Source: Halomonas sp.
Lineage (GTDB): Bacteria > Pseudomonadota > Gammaproteobacteria > Pseudomonadales > Halomonadaceae
NCBI RefSeq assembly: GCF_029263665.1
Contig: NZ_JAJUFQ010000009.1
Coordinates: forward strand, 80,195-144,194
Direction: 5' to 3'
Length of the DNA stretch: 64,000 nt
Shown here: positions 51,701 to 61,123 of the stretch, piece after piece
How the letters are laid out: each line of letters begins with the position of its first letter
How positions within the stretch are numbered: the stretch's first letter is position 1
Made by a program: the position numbers and the translations under genes
Notes under the pieces: model-generated
Told to the model about the DNA's origin: nothing
Database searches by the model: none
Seen by the model: the letters and a program-made list of their open reading frames with translations, nothing else

Positions 51701-53677
51701 TTAGCTCTCGCCGCTGGCCATGGCTTCCAGTTCCATCCAACGCTCCATGGCAACTTCGAGACTCTCTTGGGTTGCCTGTAGCACCCCAAGGCGTTCATTG
51801 ATGGAACCGGAGTCCTGCTGATAAAAGGCAGGATTCCCCACTTCCGCTTCCAATGTGGCGATCTCGCCTTCAAGCCGCTCGATCTCGGCAGGCAAAGCAT
51901 CGAGTTCCCGTTGCAGCTTGTAGGATAGCTTGGCAGGTCGCGCTGGCACGGCCTTCTTCTCTACTTGCCTCACTTGTTCAAGCTTGCCTTTCTCAACGCC
52001 GCCAACTTCGGTGTTCTCGACATCCGCTTTCTCGGCCCTGCCATTCACTCCCTTGCTGCCCGAACGTGAACCACCTTCCCAGGGTGCAGGTGGCAGTTTG
52101 CCGCCCTGGCGGACCCAGTCACTGTATCCCCCCACGTACTCGCGCACCGCCCCGCCGCCTTCGAAAGCCAGAACGCTGGTCACTACGTTATCCATGAAAG
52201 CGCGGTCATGGGATACCAGCAACAGGGTGCCATCGAAGTCCAGCAGCAGTTCCTCGAGCAGTTCCAGCGTTTCCACATCCAGGTCGTTGGTTGGCTCATC
52301 GAGCACCAGGACATTGGCAGGCTGGGTAAACAGCTTGGCCAACAGCAAGCGGTTGGATTCGCCACCAGACAGCGCCTTGACCGGCTGACGAGCTCGCTCA
52401 GGGGAGAACAGGAAATCCTGCAGGTAGCTCATCACATGGCGGTCTCGCCCACCGACCACGACCCTGTCACTCCCCTGGGCCACGTTGTCGTAGACATTCT
52501 TCTCCAGCTCCAGGCCGGCACGCAGCTGATCGAAGTAAGCGACTTGCAGCTTGGTGCCGAGACGAACTTCTCCTTCACTAGGTTCCAGTTCCCCCAGCAG
52601 AATCTTGAGCAACGTCGTCTTGCCTGCGCCATTACGACCAATCAAGCCAATACGATCACCTCGCTGAATCTCGATGCTGAGATCACGAATCACCGTGGAT
52701 GATTCGAAGTGCTGAGTGACATTGGTCAGTTCCACCACACGCTTGCCACTGCGCTCCCCGCTATCTACCGATAGTGTGGCGGTACCCTGGCGTTCACGGC
52801 GCTGGCTACGTTCACGGCGCAGTTGTTCAAGCGCTCTTACCCGGCCCTCGTTACGGGTGCGCCGGGCCTTGATACCCTGGCGAATCCACGTTTCTTCCTG
52901 AGCCAGCTTCTTGTCGAACTCGGCATTCTCTTTGGCTTCGACTTCCAGTTCATGCTGCTTCTGAGCCTGGTAGGCAGAGTAATCACCGGGATAACGTCCC
53001 AGACGCCCACGGTCCAGTTCCAGAATGCCGGTCGCCAGGCGCGAAAGGAAAGCCCTGTCGTGGGTGATGAACAGCACGGCTCCCGGGAAGGAAGCGACCT
53101 GTTCTTCGAGCCAGGTGATGGTGTCCAGATCCAGGTGGTTGGTCGGCTCATCCAGCAGCAGCAGATCGGGCTCGGCCACCAGAGCCCTGGCCAATGCCAC
53201 ACGCCGGCGCCAGCCACCCGACAGGGATGACATTGCGGCATCCTCAGGCAAGCCCAGACGGCTCAACACCACCCCTATGCGCTGATGAAAGGACCAACCA
53301 TCAATGGCCTCCAATCGGGTCTGCAGCGATGCCACCCGGGCCATGTCCGGTTCGTCGGACTGTATCAACCGATGGTACTCAGATAACAGGCTTCCCGCCT
53401 CGGGAAGCCCCTGGGCCACTACATCGAAAATACTCTCGTCACTGGCTTCCGGAAGATCCTGGGCGAGCACGCCGATCTTGAGGCCCGGAGCACGCCAGAT
53501 AACGCCTGAATCCGCTTGATTCTCTCCGGACACCAGTCGCAACAAGGTCGACTTGCCGGTCCCATTGCGCCCTACCAGCGCCAGCCGCTCTCCCTTTTCC
53601 AGGGTCAGGTCGGCATTGTCGAGCAAAATATGATGGCCATAGGCCAGTTGCAGCTGCTCCAGTCGTAGCAGGGTCAC
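51701..53677 (-). CDS. uup: ABC-F ATPase Uup
   Basis: 658 residues with two ABC cassettes and no membrane part. Cassette 1 has LVGRNGTGKST and LSGGWRRRVALARAL with Walker B LLLLDEPTNHLD; cassette 2 has LIGRNGAGKTT, LSGGESNRLLLAKL and LVLDEPTNDLD. A charged linker and a C-terminal coiled coil (about 575-650, DALPAEIERLEGEIATLEAEVG) mark the Uup subfamily, linked to DNA structure binding and ribosome function. The first Walker B Asp/Glu and signature are intact in both. Confidence 0.94.
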   Translation of the reverse strand: MTLLRLEQLQLAYGHHILLDNADLTLEKGERLALVGRNGTGKSTLLRLVSGENQADSGVIWRAPGLKIGVLAQDLPEASDESIFDVVAQGLPEAGSLLSEYHRLIQSDEPDMARVASLQTRLEAIDGWSFHQRIGVVLSRLGLPEDAAMSSLSGGWRRRVALARALVAEPDLLLLDEPTNHLDLDTITWLEEQVASFPGAVLFITHDRAFLSRLATGILELDRGRLGRYPGDYSAYQAQKQHELEVEAKENAEFDKKLAQEETWIRQGIKARRTRNEGRVRALEQLRRERSQRRERQGTATLSVDSGERSGKRVVELTNVTQHFESSTVIRDLSIEIQRGDRIGLIGRNGAGKTTLLKILLGELEPSEGEVRLGTKLQVAYFDQLRAGLELEKNVYDNVAQGSDRVVVGGRDRHVMSYLQDFLFSPERARQPVKALSGGESNRLLLAKLFTQPANVLVLDEPTNDLDVETLELLEELLLDFDGTLLLVSHDRAFMDNVVTSVLAFEGGGAVREYVGGYSDWVRQGGKLPPAPWEGGSRSGSKGVNGRAEKADVENTEVGGVEKGKLEQVRQVEKKAVPARPAKLSYKLQRELDALPAEIERLEGEIATLEAEVGNPAFYQQDSGSINERLGVLQATQESLEVAMERWMELEAMASGES

Positions 53678-53832
53678 ACGTCACCTCTCCATTGCTTGAT
53701 CACGCAAGTGTAACTCATGCACCCATCGTCAGGTGCATGCCGTGAGGTGCTACAGGTACAATTCTCGTCTTGAACGAAAAGTGCCATGTCGCTGCCAGTT
53801 TTCGTGTGAGAAATCATCCAAGGAGCCGTCAC

Positions 53833-54753
53833 TTGCCCACTGTCCATTCCTCGTCATCCATCGACAAAGGGCTTCCCGAAGCATTGCGCTTCCGCTCGCC
53901 GACACCTTTGGTCGATATCGGTGCAAACCTGACTCACGAGAGCTTTGCCCGCGACCTGGAAGCCACCCTGCAGCGGGCACATGTAGCTGGTGTCCAGACA
54001 TTGGTACTCACCGGTACCGAACTGCACAATGCTGAACAGGCAGTGGCACTATGCCAACGCTACCCCGGCCTCTACGCAACCGCTGGCGTGCATCCACATC
54101 ACGCGAGTGACTGGACGCCCCAACTGCACAATGCCATGGCCGACCTGCATCGCCTGCCTGAAGTCGTTGCTGTTGGCGAATGCGGCCTGGACTTCAATCG
54201 CAACTTTTCCACCCCCAGTGAACAGGAACGAGCTTTCGAAGCCCAACTCGGCCTGGCTGTAGAAAGCGGCTTACCGTTGTTTCTTCATGAGCGCGATGCC
54301 GGCGCACGAATGTGCGACATCCTCAAGTCCTGGAGGGATGATATCCGGCATGCCGTCGTGCACTGTTTCACGGCAGACAAGGACACGTTATACGGCTACC
54401 TGGATCAGGACCTGCATATTGGCCTGACTGGATGGATCTGCGATGAACGGCGCGGCCACCACCTGCGCGAGTTGGTAGCGGATATCCCTGCTGATCGTCT
54501 GATGGTAGAAACAGACTGCCCTTATTTGCTGCCTCGCAATCTTCCGGCCAAGCTAAAGGGACGGCGCCATGAGCCCGCACTACTGCCATGGATTGTTCGG
54601 GAAATTGCCCACTGGCGAGGCGAAAGCGAAGCCCAATTGGCTGCCAGCACCACCACCACAGCCTTGGCGTTCTTTGGTATCGCAGCACCATCAGCAAGTT
54701 CGAATAACGGACCCAACACAGGTCCAGGTGATACGCCAGGAGAGGAGTCCTGA
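53833..54753 (+). CDS. tatD: TatD-family 3'-5' DNase
   Basis: 306 residues from TTG 53833, which has AAGGAG with a 7-base spacer; about 35 residues before the family start (VDIGANLTHESF) are unusual. The metal motifs TAGVHPHH, VGECGLDFNRNF, HERDAG, HCFTADKD and ETDCPYLLPR match TatD. It degrades single-stranded DNA and acts in oxidative-damage repair. Despite the name it is not part of Tat export. Two bases separate it from the next gene. Confidence 0.94.
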   Translation: MPTVHSSSSIDKGLPEALRFRSPTPLVDIGANLTHESFARDLEATLQRAHVAGVQTLVLTGTELHNAEQAVALCQRYPGLYATAGVHPHHASDWTPQLHNAMADLHRLPEVVAVGECGLDFNRNFSTPSEQERAFEAQLGLAVESGLPLFLHERDAGARMCDILKSWRDDIRHAVVHCFTADKDTLYGYLDQDLHIGLTGWICDERRGHHLRELVADIPADRLMVETDCPYLLPRNLPAKLKGRRHEPALLPWIVREIAHWRGESEAQLAASTTTTALAFFGIAAPSASSNNGPNTGPGDTPGEES

Positions 54754-54755
54754 TT

Positions 54756-55262
54756 ATGGCCACGGAGAGTATGCCTGAAATACCTGCCTTCATCGCAGTG
54801 GAAACTGGCGAAGATGGTGGTTTACCCCTGGCGATTGCCTGGAGCCTGCAAGATGGCCGAATCAAGCACACGCTGATTCAGCCCGATGATGATTGGCTCG
54901 ACAGTGAAACACTGTCCCTGGGCGACTACAGTCTGGAGGAACTTTCCAGTATGGGCGTCAGCCCCCTGGACGTCATTCGCGAACTGGAGAGTGATCACTT
55001 CAACGCCACTCTCTACACCGCTGGTGTATTCGATGACGAAGCCGCCCTGTCACGCCTTTTCGATGTCTATGGTATAGACCCGTTCGTCGAACTGGCACCG
55101 GCAGACAGTCTCTACCATGACCTTCCTGCAGGAGAATGGTCTCAGGCACGTAACGAACTCTTTGGCGAGTTGGGAATGGAACCCATGCGCCCCGAACAGG
55201 AAGTCGAGGTCATGCTGCATCTACATCGTCGCCTGAACGGCAGCGAATGGAGCGAAGAGTAG
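54756..55262 (+). CDS. DnaQ-like protein lacking canonical catalytic residues (tentative)
   Basis: 168 residues, function unknown. The order FIAVETGEDGGLPLAIAWSL ... DVIRELESDHFNATLYTAGVFDDEAALSRLF resembles the start of DEDDh 3'-5' exonucleases (FIDxEAS...PIEIGW, ...D...). Here the first catalytic Asp is Ala14 while Glu16 is kept, and Asp93/Asp94 may match the second motif; no clear third motif is seen. So it may be an inactive or altered nuclease fold. It starts 2 bases after tatD with AGGAG upstream, so the two are cotranscribed. Confidence 0.6.
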   Translation: MATESMPEIPAFIAVETGEDGGLPLAIAWSLQDGRIKHTLIQPDDDWLDSETLSLGDYSLEELSSMGVSPLDVIRELESDHFNATLYTAGVFDDEAALSRLFDVYGIDPFVELAPADSLYHDLPAGEWSQARNELFGELGMEPMRPEQEVEVMLHLHRRLNGSEWSEE

Positions 55263-55273
55263 AGACCCTCGCG

Positions 55274-55861
55274 TTATTCCTGGGTTTCCATAAGGGGCTC
55301 ACGAGTGTCTTCATGCGAGCCTGAAAGGCACTCAAGCCCAGCAACAATGGCCAACGACATGTCCTGGCCATCCTGGTAAAAACTGCGCAATGCCTGCTCA
55401 AAGGCCTGGGCCCTACACGGCAATCCTTCGCTGCGATAGCGTCCGGCTCTTTCCTGGACTTGGCTGGCAAAGGCTTCCCGGTCGACTTCCACCTCTCCCA
55501 GGTTGTCAACGCTGACATGAAACGGCAGGCCACAGGCTTCACTGAACAACATCTCTAGAGCCTGGGGGGCAACCTCAACCTTTTCAAAGGCACGCTGCTG
55601 CTCGGCATCACGCCCATCTGGCGTATACCAGTAACCGTAGTCTTCCAATTGGCGCCGGGCAGCACCAGCAATACACCAGTGGCTGATTTCATGCAGTGCG
55701 CTGGAATAGAAGCCCCGAGCAAAGATGACACGATGCCAGGGTGAGTCATCATCTGCGGGCAGGTACAACGGCTCATCGCCACCACGCACCAGACGAGTGC
55801 GGAAAGTCTTCTGAAACACCCCATCAAATAACGCGATAACATCGTCAAGACAGTGGGACAC
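55274..55861 (-). CDS. epmC: Elongation factor P hydroxylase
   Basis: 195 residues, matching E. coli EpmC (YfcM, 182 residues): RLVRGGDEPLYLPAD, FYSSALHEISHWCIAGAARRQLEDYGYWYTPDGRDAEQQ with metal-site His, and EACGLPFHVSVDNL. It hydroxylates the beta-lysyl-lysine of EF-P, after EpmA and EpmB. GTG 55861 with AGG at 7 bases best fits the N-terminus; a longer frame runs 27 codons upstream. Confidence 0.93.
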   Translation of the reverse strand: MSHCLDDVIALFDGVFQKTFRTRLVRGGDEPLYLPADDDSPWHRVIFARGFYSSALHEISHWCIAGAARRQLEDYGYWYTPDGRDAEQQRAFEKVEVAPQALEMLFSEACGLPFHVSVDNLGEVEVDREAFASQVQERAGRYRSEGLPCRAQAFEQALRSFYQDGQDMSLAIVAGLECLSGSHEDTREPLMETQE

Positions 55862-55974
55862 TCGAATACCTATACAGGAACAGCCATGAATTAAGCCCTC
55901 TAGGATACCAAGCCTGCGGGTCGCTGCGTAGCAAAGCTCCAAAATGGTGCAGGCACTGATACACTAGATTGATA

Positions 55975-55991
55975 CCGGACATGATGTCCGG
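55975..55991. promoter_or_regulatory. 17-bp palindrome before the MATE exporter
   Basis: CCGGACATGATGTCCGG is a perfect 8-bp inverted repeat around a central G, 17 bases upstream of the chosen start of the MATE gene. It looks like an operator; the regulator is unknown. Confidence 0.5.
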
Positions 55992-56007
55992 CCCTTCTGC
56001 ATGGAGC

Positions 56008-57459
56008 ATGAAAACCTTGCGCGTTCTACCCACTGACTTTCTCGCGACCAGTCGTCGTGAGACTTGGCCACTGATCCGACTTGCCTTGCCGATCTGTGGT
56101 GCTCAACTCGCCCAGGCAGGCATGAGCGTCGTCGACATCATGATGACCGGACGTCTGAGCGCTTCCGACCTTGCTGCCGTTTCTGTCGGAGCCAGTCTGT
56201 GGGTGCCGCTGATGCTGCTGATGACTGGCACCCTGATGGGACTGACGCCAATTGTCGCTCAATTGTCTGGCGGCAACCGGCTGGAGCGCATTCGCCCTAA
56301 CGTCCACCAGGCCATGTGGGTGGGCCTTGTCATGGGCCTGTTGTCGGCTCTGGCTCTGAGCCTATGGGTCGACCCCATCTTTCGTTTGATGGATGTGCCT
56401 CCGGCGGTGGCCACGAAAGCCTCCGACTATGTCGGAGCAGTGGCCTTTGGTATGCCTGGTGTGGCTATTTTCATGACATTGCGCGCCTTCTCTGATGGAC
56501 TCAATCACACTCGTCCGTCGCTGTGGATCAGCCTGATCGGCCTGGCAGTCAACATTCCGGCCAACTACTTGCTGATCTATGGCGGCACGGGTATTCAGGC
56601 GCTGCTCGGTGATGCGACTCCCGACTTTGTGTTGGAACTCCCTGCCCTTGGCGCCTTTGGCTGCGGTATCGCTACCGCCTTCGCCATGTGGGTAATGGCG
56701 CTATCCATGGTGCTCTATACTCGCAAGAGTCGCGCCTACCGTGATATTGATCTATGGCACTCACCCGCCATGCCTTCGCCACGGGCAATCGGAGAGCTGC
56801 TCTATGTGGGGGTGCCCATCGGCATCGCGATCTTTGTCGAAGTCACGCTTTTCACCCTGATCGCCCTGTTTGTTGCCAGCCTCGGGGAAGTCGTAGTTGC
56901 CGCTCATCAGGTAGCCCTTAATTACACTTCCCTGCTGTTCATGATGCCGCTCTCCCTGGGCATGGCTCTGACCGTACGAGTAGGCAATGCCCTGGGGCGG
57001 GGCGATGCACGTCTGGCCCGATTGGTAGCCTGGAACGGTGTGCTGATCGCAGCGGCGGTTGCACTGCTCAACGACCTCATACTGTGGCTGACTGCACGCC
57101 CCGTGATTGCCCTCTACACTCACGATCAGGCCGTCCAGGTCCTGACACTCAGCCTATTGGGCCTGGCCATGCTGTACCAGCTCTCCGATGCGCTGCAAGT
57201 TGCTCTTGCAGGCGCTCTACGCGGCTACAAGGATACACGTGTCATCATGCTATTTACCCTGCTGTCCTATTGGCTGATAGGCCTCGGCGGTGGTCACTGG
57301 CTAGGTGAGTACGGGCTAGGCACCTGGATACCGCCAATGGGGGTTCACGGCTATTGGATCGGGCTAGTCGCAGGCCTGACCATGGCAGCCATACTGCTCA
57401 GTGCACGCTTACGCCAATGCAGCAATCGTGCCCGACAGGCAGAAGGATGCACTACCTGA
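56008..57459 (+). CDS. norM: MATE-family efflux transporter (NorM type)
   Basis: 483 residues with about twelve membrane spans. The N-terminal half starts RLALPICGAQLAQAGMSVVDIMMTGRLSASDLAAV, and the repeat in the second half is LYVGVPIGIAIFVEVTLFTLIALFVASLGEVVVAAHQVALNY, typical of NorM/YdhE. These exchange Na+ or H+ for cationic drugs; a Na+ link would suit a halophile but is inferred. ATG 56008 is chosen; earlier in-frame starts lie in the palindrome. Confidence 0.9.
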   Translation: MKTLRVLPTDFLATSRRETWPLIRLALPICGAQLAQAGMSVVDIMMTGRLSASDLAAVSVGASLWVPLMLLMTGTLMGLTPIVAQLSGGNRLERIRPNVHQAMWVGLVMGLLSALALSLWVDPIFRLMDVPPAVATKASDYVGAVAFGMPGVAIFMTLRAFSDGLNHTRPSLWISLIGLAVNIPANYLLIYGGTGIQALLGDATPDFVLELPALGAFGCGIATAFAMWVMALSMVLYTRKSRAYRDIDLWHSPAMPSPRAIGELLYVGVPIGIAIFVEVTLFTLIALFVASLGEVVVAAHQVALNYTSLLFMMPLSLGMALTVRVGNALGRGDARLARLVAWNGVLIAAAVALLNDLILWLTARPVIALYTHDQAVQVLTLSLLGLAMLYQLSDALQVALAGALRGYKDTRVIMLFTLLSYWLIGLGGGHWLGEYGLGTWIPPMGVHGYWIGLVAGLTMAAILLSARLRQCSNRARQAEGCTT

Positions 57460-58520
57460 TCATACCCAAAGGGCCTAGGCAAAAGAGATTTAGGCGAGGG
57501 AGACTTGGGCGAGCCTGCCTGAGTCTCGGGCTAGCCCTGTCACTGATCTTGTCTTTGACCAGTTGTGGAGACAACCGGACTGAGGATGCCTTGACGCGTT
57601 ACTATCAGGCTCTGGAGAAAGCTCTCGGTCAACCCACCTCCGATCCTCCTGCGCCTCCCAACATCGACGCTTTCCCGCGTAAACGTGACTTGCTGCTGGA
57701 GACCACAGAAATACGTTCAGGCCTGCTCGACGTCTATGCGCTGCGTGGCTGCCATATCACGAACCTGGTAGCAGGGCACAACAATCAGCTCGGTAAGGTT
57801 GCACCACTCAGCCAGCAATGGTTGTACGAACTGAAACTATGGCGGCTTCTGAGTGAGTGCTGGCAAGGTGAACCGTCACAGAAGCTGGCCAAGGAGGACC
57901 GTAACCGCCTCTCCCACCTGCTGGAATTCAAGACCCGACAACTTCCGACCATCAGCTACAATGCCCTGGTCGGCTCCGACGAGTGGCGAAGCAATTTCTC
58001 CCGCGCCAGCACACCATTGCCTCCAGGTGATTTCTCGGCTATCGATGAACAGCTACCCGCACTCCACTATCTAACCGCAGCCGTTCAGCAGCAGTATGAC
58101 CCAAACTGGCAGCCGGAGTCGGCCACTCTGGAAAGTCACTTCGAGCGCCTCCAGCAAAGGCCTCTCAGTGCTGAACTATTACGCACACTGATGCTGGCTA
58201 CGACAGTTCTGGCGGACAGCAACACCTTGCTTAAAGGAGTCACCGCCCCCTCATCCTGCCCTTCAGACAGACCTTTGGCATTACCCAAACCACCCGACTG
58301 GCTAGAACCATTGCGTGAGCAAGCCGGCACCTGGTTCAACGCTATGGAAACGCTTCTGGATGCCCATGTCGCTGGCACGCCAGACTTTGTCCTTTACCGC
58401 CGGACCTGGCTCTCTCCGGGCAGCGCCACATCCCCACTGACACGCTATCAAACGGCTCTCGACGAACACTTTCAGCTTCGCCAGCAAGTCACACGAATAT
58501 GCCAACCTACTTTCCCATAG
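57447..58520 (+). CDS. DUF3080-type lipoprotein
   Basis: 357 residues from ATG 57447, which overlaps the norM end by 13 bases; a start further upstream is possible. A basic N-terminus and hydrophobic stretch end in SLTSC, a lipobox-like cut site. The rest has EDALTRYYQALEKAL, GCHITNLVAGHNNQLGKVAPLSQQWLYELKLW and a long helical body as in DUF3080 proteins. Function unknown. Confidence 0.75.
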   Translation: MHYLIIPKGPRQKRFRRGRLGRACLSLGLALSLILSLTSCGDNRTEDALTRYYQALEKALGQPTSDPPAPPNIDAFPRKRDLLLETTEIRSGLLDVYALRGCHITNLVAGHNNQLGKVAPLSQQWLYELKLWRLLSECWQGEPSQKLAKEDRNRLSHLLEFKTRQLPTISYNALVGSDEWRSNFSRASTPLPPGDFSAIDEQLPALHYLTAAVQQQYDPNWQPESATLESHFERLQQRPLSAELLRTLMLATTVLADSNTLLKGVTAPSSCPSDRPLALPKPPDWLEPLREQAGTWFNAMETLLDAHVAGTPDFVLYRRTWLSPGSATSPLTRYQTALDEHFQLRQQVTRICQPTFP

Positions 58521-58643
58521 CAACGGGGCTTACGTTATGTCCCCAGTCTGTGCTATTGATGGGAGAGTGACGCCAAGCGCAACATCCGGCCTTGGTCGGC
58601 CGTGATGATGATGCAGTAACCACGCAGCCGCTGGAGGGACATC

Positions 58644-59351
58644 ATGGGAATCCCGTTGTCACCCCGCCCCGCCCAGGTCATCGACCTGGAGAGTATGCGC
58701 CAACGCCACCAGGCTCGTCGGCGTTTCGTCCGGCTTTCTCCCGAGCTTGATGGCCTGGAAATGGTCTATTGTCTCGCCTCTCAGCCAGAAACCCTTTATG
58801 GCATGCCTGTTCTGGCCTGGGGATTGAGAGAAAACGGTGACATCGTCGGCCTTGTGCCCTGGATGGAGTCACTGGCCCCCTGCGAACAGCTCAATGATCC
58901 CGACTATGGTCATTTCATCGGCTATCGCGACCCAGAGACCGAAGAGCTGCTGGAATCCCCTCCTGAGCACAAGGAAGTCGAGCTACATCATGCAGCTGCG
59001 TATTTCGACTACGAAGCCACCGAAGAGACCACCCTCATCCAGACCTTGCCCGAACATCAAGGAACACATGCACTGTGCATGGATGACGATAACTCGCCCT
59101 GGCAGCTCAAGCAGGTGTTCGGTTGGCGCCTTTACAGTGATGGCAGCATCGAGGCCCTGCTGGCCGACGAAAGCCTGATCGATAGCGTGCCGATACTGCC
59201 CAGCGATAACTGCCTGTATCCTGGACACAGTCGCCACCAGGTGGTGTATTTCTTCCAGCGCCAGATTGCCAATCGTATTCGGCAAGAAGACCCATCGACA
59301 TTGGAGGCGCTGGCCATGATGGTGATTCCAGAGGCAAGCCAACCGTCATGA
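58644..59351 (+). CDS. Hypothetical protein
   Basis: 235 residues, no membrane segment or signal. It starts MGIPLSPRPAQVIDLESMRQ, has an acidic middle (PDYGHFIGYRDPETEELLESPPEHKEVELHHAAAYF-like text) and a Trp-rich stretch WQLKQVFGWRLYSDG. GGAGG lies just before the ATG. No family recognised; probably restricted to this lineage. Confidence 0.75.
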   Translation: MGIPLSPRPAQVIDLESMRQRHQARRRFVRLSPELDGLEMVYCLASQPETLYGMPVLAWGLRENGDIVGLVPWMESLAPCEQLNDPDYGHFIGYRDPETEELLESPPEHKEVELHHAAAYFDYEATEETTLIQTLPEHQGTHALCMDDDNSPWQLKQVFGWRLYSDGSIEALLADESLIDSVPILPSDNCLYPGHSRHQVVYFFQRQIANRIRQEDPSTLEALAMMVIPEASQPS

Positions 59352-59435
59352 TCCACATCACCCTTCATGCACCTGATGCCCTCATGCACTTGAAGACGAC
59401 GACTGCCTATATCGCTCGACCTGAAAGGACGTACG

Positions 59436-59457
59436 GCGGCAGGCATACGCCTGCCGC
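59436..59457. terminator. Hairpin between convergent 58644 gene and tusA
   Basis: A 9-bp stem GCGGCAGGC / GCCTGCCGC with loop ATAC, just past the tusA stop. No T-run, so a terminator role rests on position. Confidence 0.4.
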
Positions 59458-59460
59458 ACT

Positions 59461-59712
59461 TCATCCCAAACGGATAAAATACAGATAAGATCCGCTTTCC
59501 GTTTCTTGCTGGGTCACCAGCTCATGCCCCAGAAACTGACAGAACTTGGGCACATCACGAGTGGTAGCAGGGTCGGTGGCAATTACCTTGAGCACTTGTC
59601 CTGTATTCATGTCGCGCACAGCGTTGTGCATCATCATGATCGGCTCAGGACAGAATAGCCCTGTGGTGTCCAGTTCCCTGTCGCTGATGGGTAGCGAATC
59701 GGCAAAATCCAC
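59461..59712 (-). CDS. tusA: Sulfur-carrier protein TusA
   Basis: 83 residues. The persulfide Cys is in [16 protein letters not shown], and [24 protein letters not shown] follows, as in E. coli TusA. It relays sulfur to TusBCDE for 2-thiouridine in tRNA. GTG 59712 has GAGG at 8-base spacing; a TTG two codons upstream is too close to it. Confidence 0.93.
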   Translation of the reverse strand: MDFADSLPISDRELDTTGLFCPEPIMMMHNAVRDMNTGQVLKVIATDPATTRDVPKFCQFLGHELVTQQETESGSYLYFIRLG

Positions 59713-59741
59713 TATCAATACCTCGGAGTCGGAGTATAAGA

Positions 59742-60038
59742 ATGATCAAAATCATCATTGAGCGACGCATCATGCCAGGCCTGGAAGAAGAATATGAACA
59801 GGCCGCACGCGAAGCTCTGCGTGAATCGCTTGGCGCCAGTGGCTTCTTCGGCGGCGAAAGCCTGGTTGAGCAAGGCCATTCTGATCGCCGAGTGATGATC
59901 ACCAAGTGGCGGGATCTCCGCGCCTGGAAAGAATGGTACACCAGCGAAGCTCGCTTGCGCGCCATGCAATACCTGCAACCCCTGCTCACCGAAGAAGAGA
60001 AAATACGCATCTATGAACCTGCCTTCCCAGGCTTATAG
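59742..60038 (+). CDS. Antibiotic-biosynthesis-monooxygenase-fold protein
   Basis: 98 residues, a single dimeric alpha/beta barrel domain ([19 protein letters not shown] ... [15 protein letters not shown]). Members oxidise quinone-like rings or bind haem, but many have unknown roles. GGAG lies 8 bases before the ATG. It is divergent from tusA, with only 29 bases between the two start codons. Confidence 0.85.
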   Translation: MIKIIIERRIMPGLEEEYEQAAREALRESLGASGFFGGESLVEQGHSDRRVMITKWRDLRAWKEWYTSEARLRAMQYLQPLLTEEEKIRIYEPAFPGL

Positions 60039-60060
60039 CCAGAAAAGGCAAGACCAGGTG

Positions 60061-61122
60061 CTACTGCAACTGAACGTGAACAGTGACCTCCTCGCGGTCA
60101 TGATAAAGGTGGCGGCAACGAATGCTTGCCGTCACTCCTGCCTCATCCAAGCGTCGCTTTAGCCCTTCCAGACAGTGGTCAACTTCCTGCCAGCGCTTCT
60201 TCATTGGCAATTTCAGATTGAAGACCGATTCCCTGCACCAGCGATTGAGCAACCAACGCTCGACCATGACAATCACGCGAGCTGGTTTATCGACGATATC
60301 GCATACCAGCCAGTCCAGGCGTGCAGGAGGCTCCCAGACAAAGCCATCTTCACGCAGGTGCTCCACCATTCCCGTCGCCATCAGTCCTTTGTCCATCGGG
60401 CCATTGTCGATGGCATAGACATGCATCCCACGCTTCACCAATTGCCAGGTCCAACCTCCAGGCGCAGCCCCCAGGTCGGCAGCTTGCATACCTTCAGAAA
60501 TACGGCTTTCCCACTGATCCCGAGGAACGAACTCGTGCCATGCCTCTTCGAGCTTCAGCGTCGAGCGGCTCGGTGCGCCATGAGGAAAGCGCAGGCGACG
60601 AATGCCGCCGGGAAATTCACTGCGATTGCCCGGAAAGCTTATGCCCAGCTGCACCTGTTCTCCATCACGCCAGACCAGATGCAGGCGCCTTCCGCCTGCC
60701 TTGCGCCGCAGCGCACCACGCTTCTTCAGGTGACTCGACAATGGACGCTCAAGTGCCTTCAGCAGCCCGGAAAGTGCCTTGGCCTCGTTGGTATCCGGTG
60801 TTTCCTGCCAGATCTCCTCGAAGCTCCAGCCACTGGCCTTGACTTGATCGACTATCGCCGACAGGCGATCATCGCGTGACAATTGCAATGGCGCTAATGC
60901 CACCAGTGTCTGACGCGCAAACACCAATTTTTCGAGCTTCAACCGCCGATGAAGCTCATTGGCCGGTCGTCCATCAACGAGGATCACCCGTACCAGCCCT
61001 TCACTCATCCAGGGCTCGATCTCGGCCTGCTCTCCCAATGCCTGAATACGATCCTGCAACTCCGCTGCAAGATCTGCTTCAAAGCCAGGCCGGCATAGCA
61101 TCAATAGTTCATTCGGCTGCAT
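60061..61122 (-). CDS. rlmM: 23S rRNA 2'-O-ribose methyltransferase RlmM
   Basis: 353 residues. An N-terminal THUMP-type domain starts MQPNELLMLCRPGFEADLAAEL; the Rossmann methyltransferase domain has AADLGAAPGGWTWQLVKRG (SAM site), YAIDNGPMDKGLM and LVCDIVDKPARV. It methylates C2498 of 23S rRNA. Start ATG 61122 with GAGG at 6 bases; the longer frame is not used. Its ribosome site overlaps the end of a small upstream reading frame. Confidence 0.95.
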   Translation of the reverse strand: MQPNELLMLCRPGFEADLAAELQDRIQALGEQAEIEPWMSEGLVRVILVDGRPANELHRRLKLEKLVFARQTLVALAPLQLSRDDRLSAIVDQVKASGWSFEEIWQETPDTNEAKALSGLLKALERPLSSHLKKRGALRRKAGGRRLHLVWRDGEQVQLGISFPGNRSEFPGGIRRLRFPHGAPSRSTLKLEEAWHEFVPRDQWESRISEGMQAADLGAAPGGWTWQLVKRGMHVYAIDNGPMDKGLMATGMVEHLREDGFVWEPPARLDWLVCDIVDKPARVIVMVERWLLNRWCRESVFNLKLPMKKRWQEVDHCLEGLKRRLDEAGVTASIRCRHLYHDREEVTVHVQLQ

Positions 61123-61123
61123 T

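Noticed and set aside
53833..54753. Involvement of tatD in protein export
   Set aside because: TatD is a DNase, and no tatABC genes are present here.
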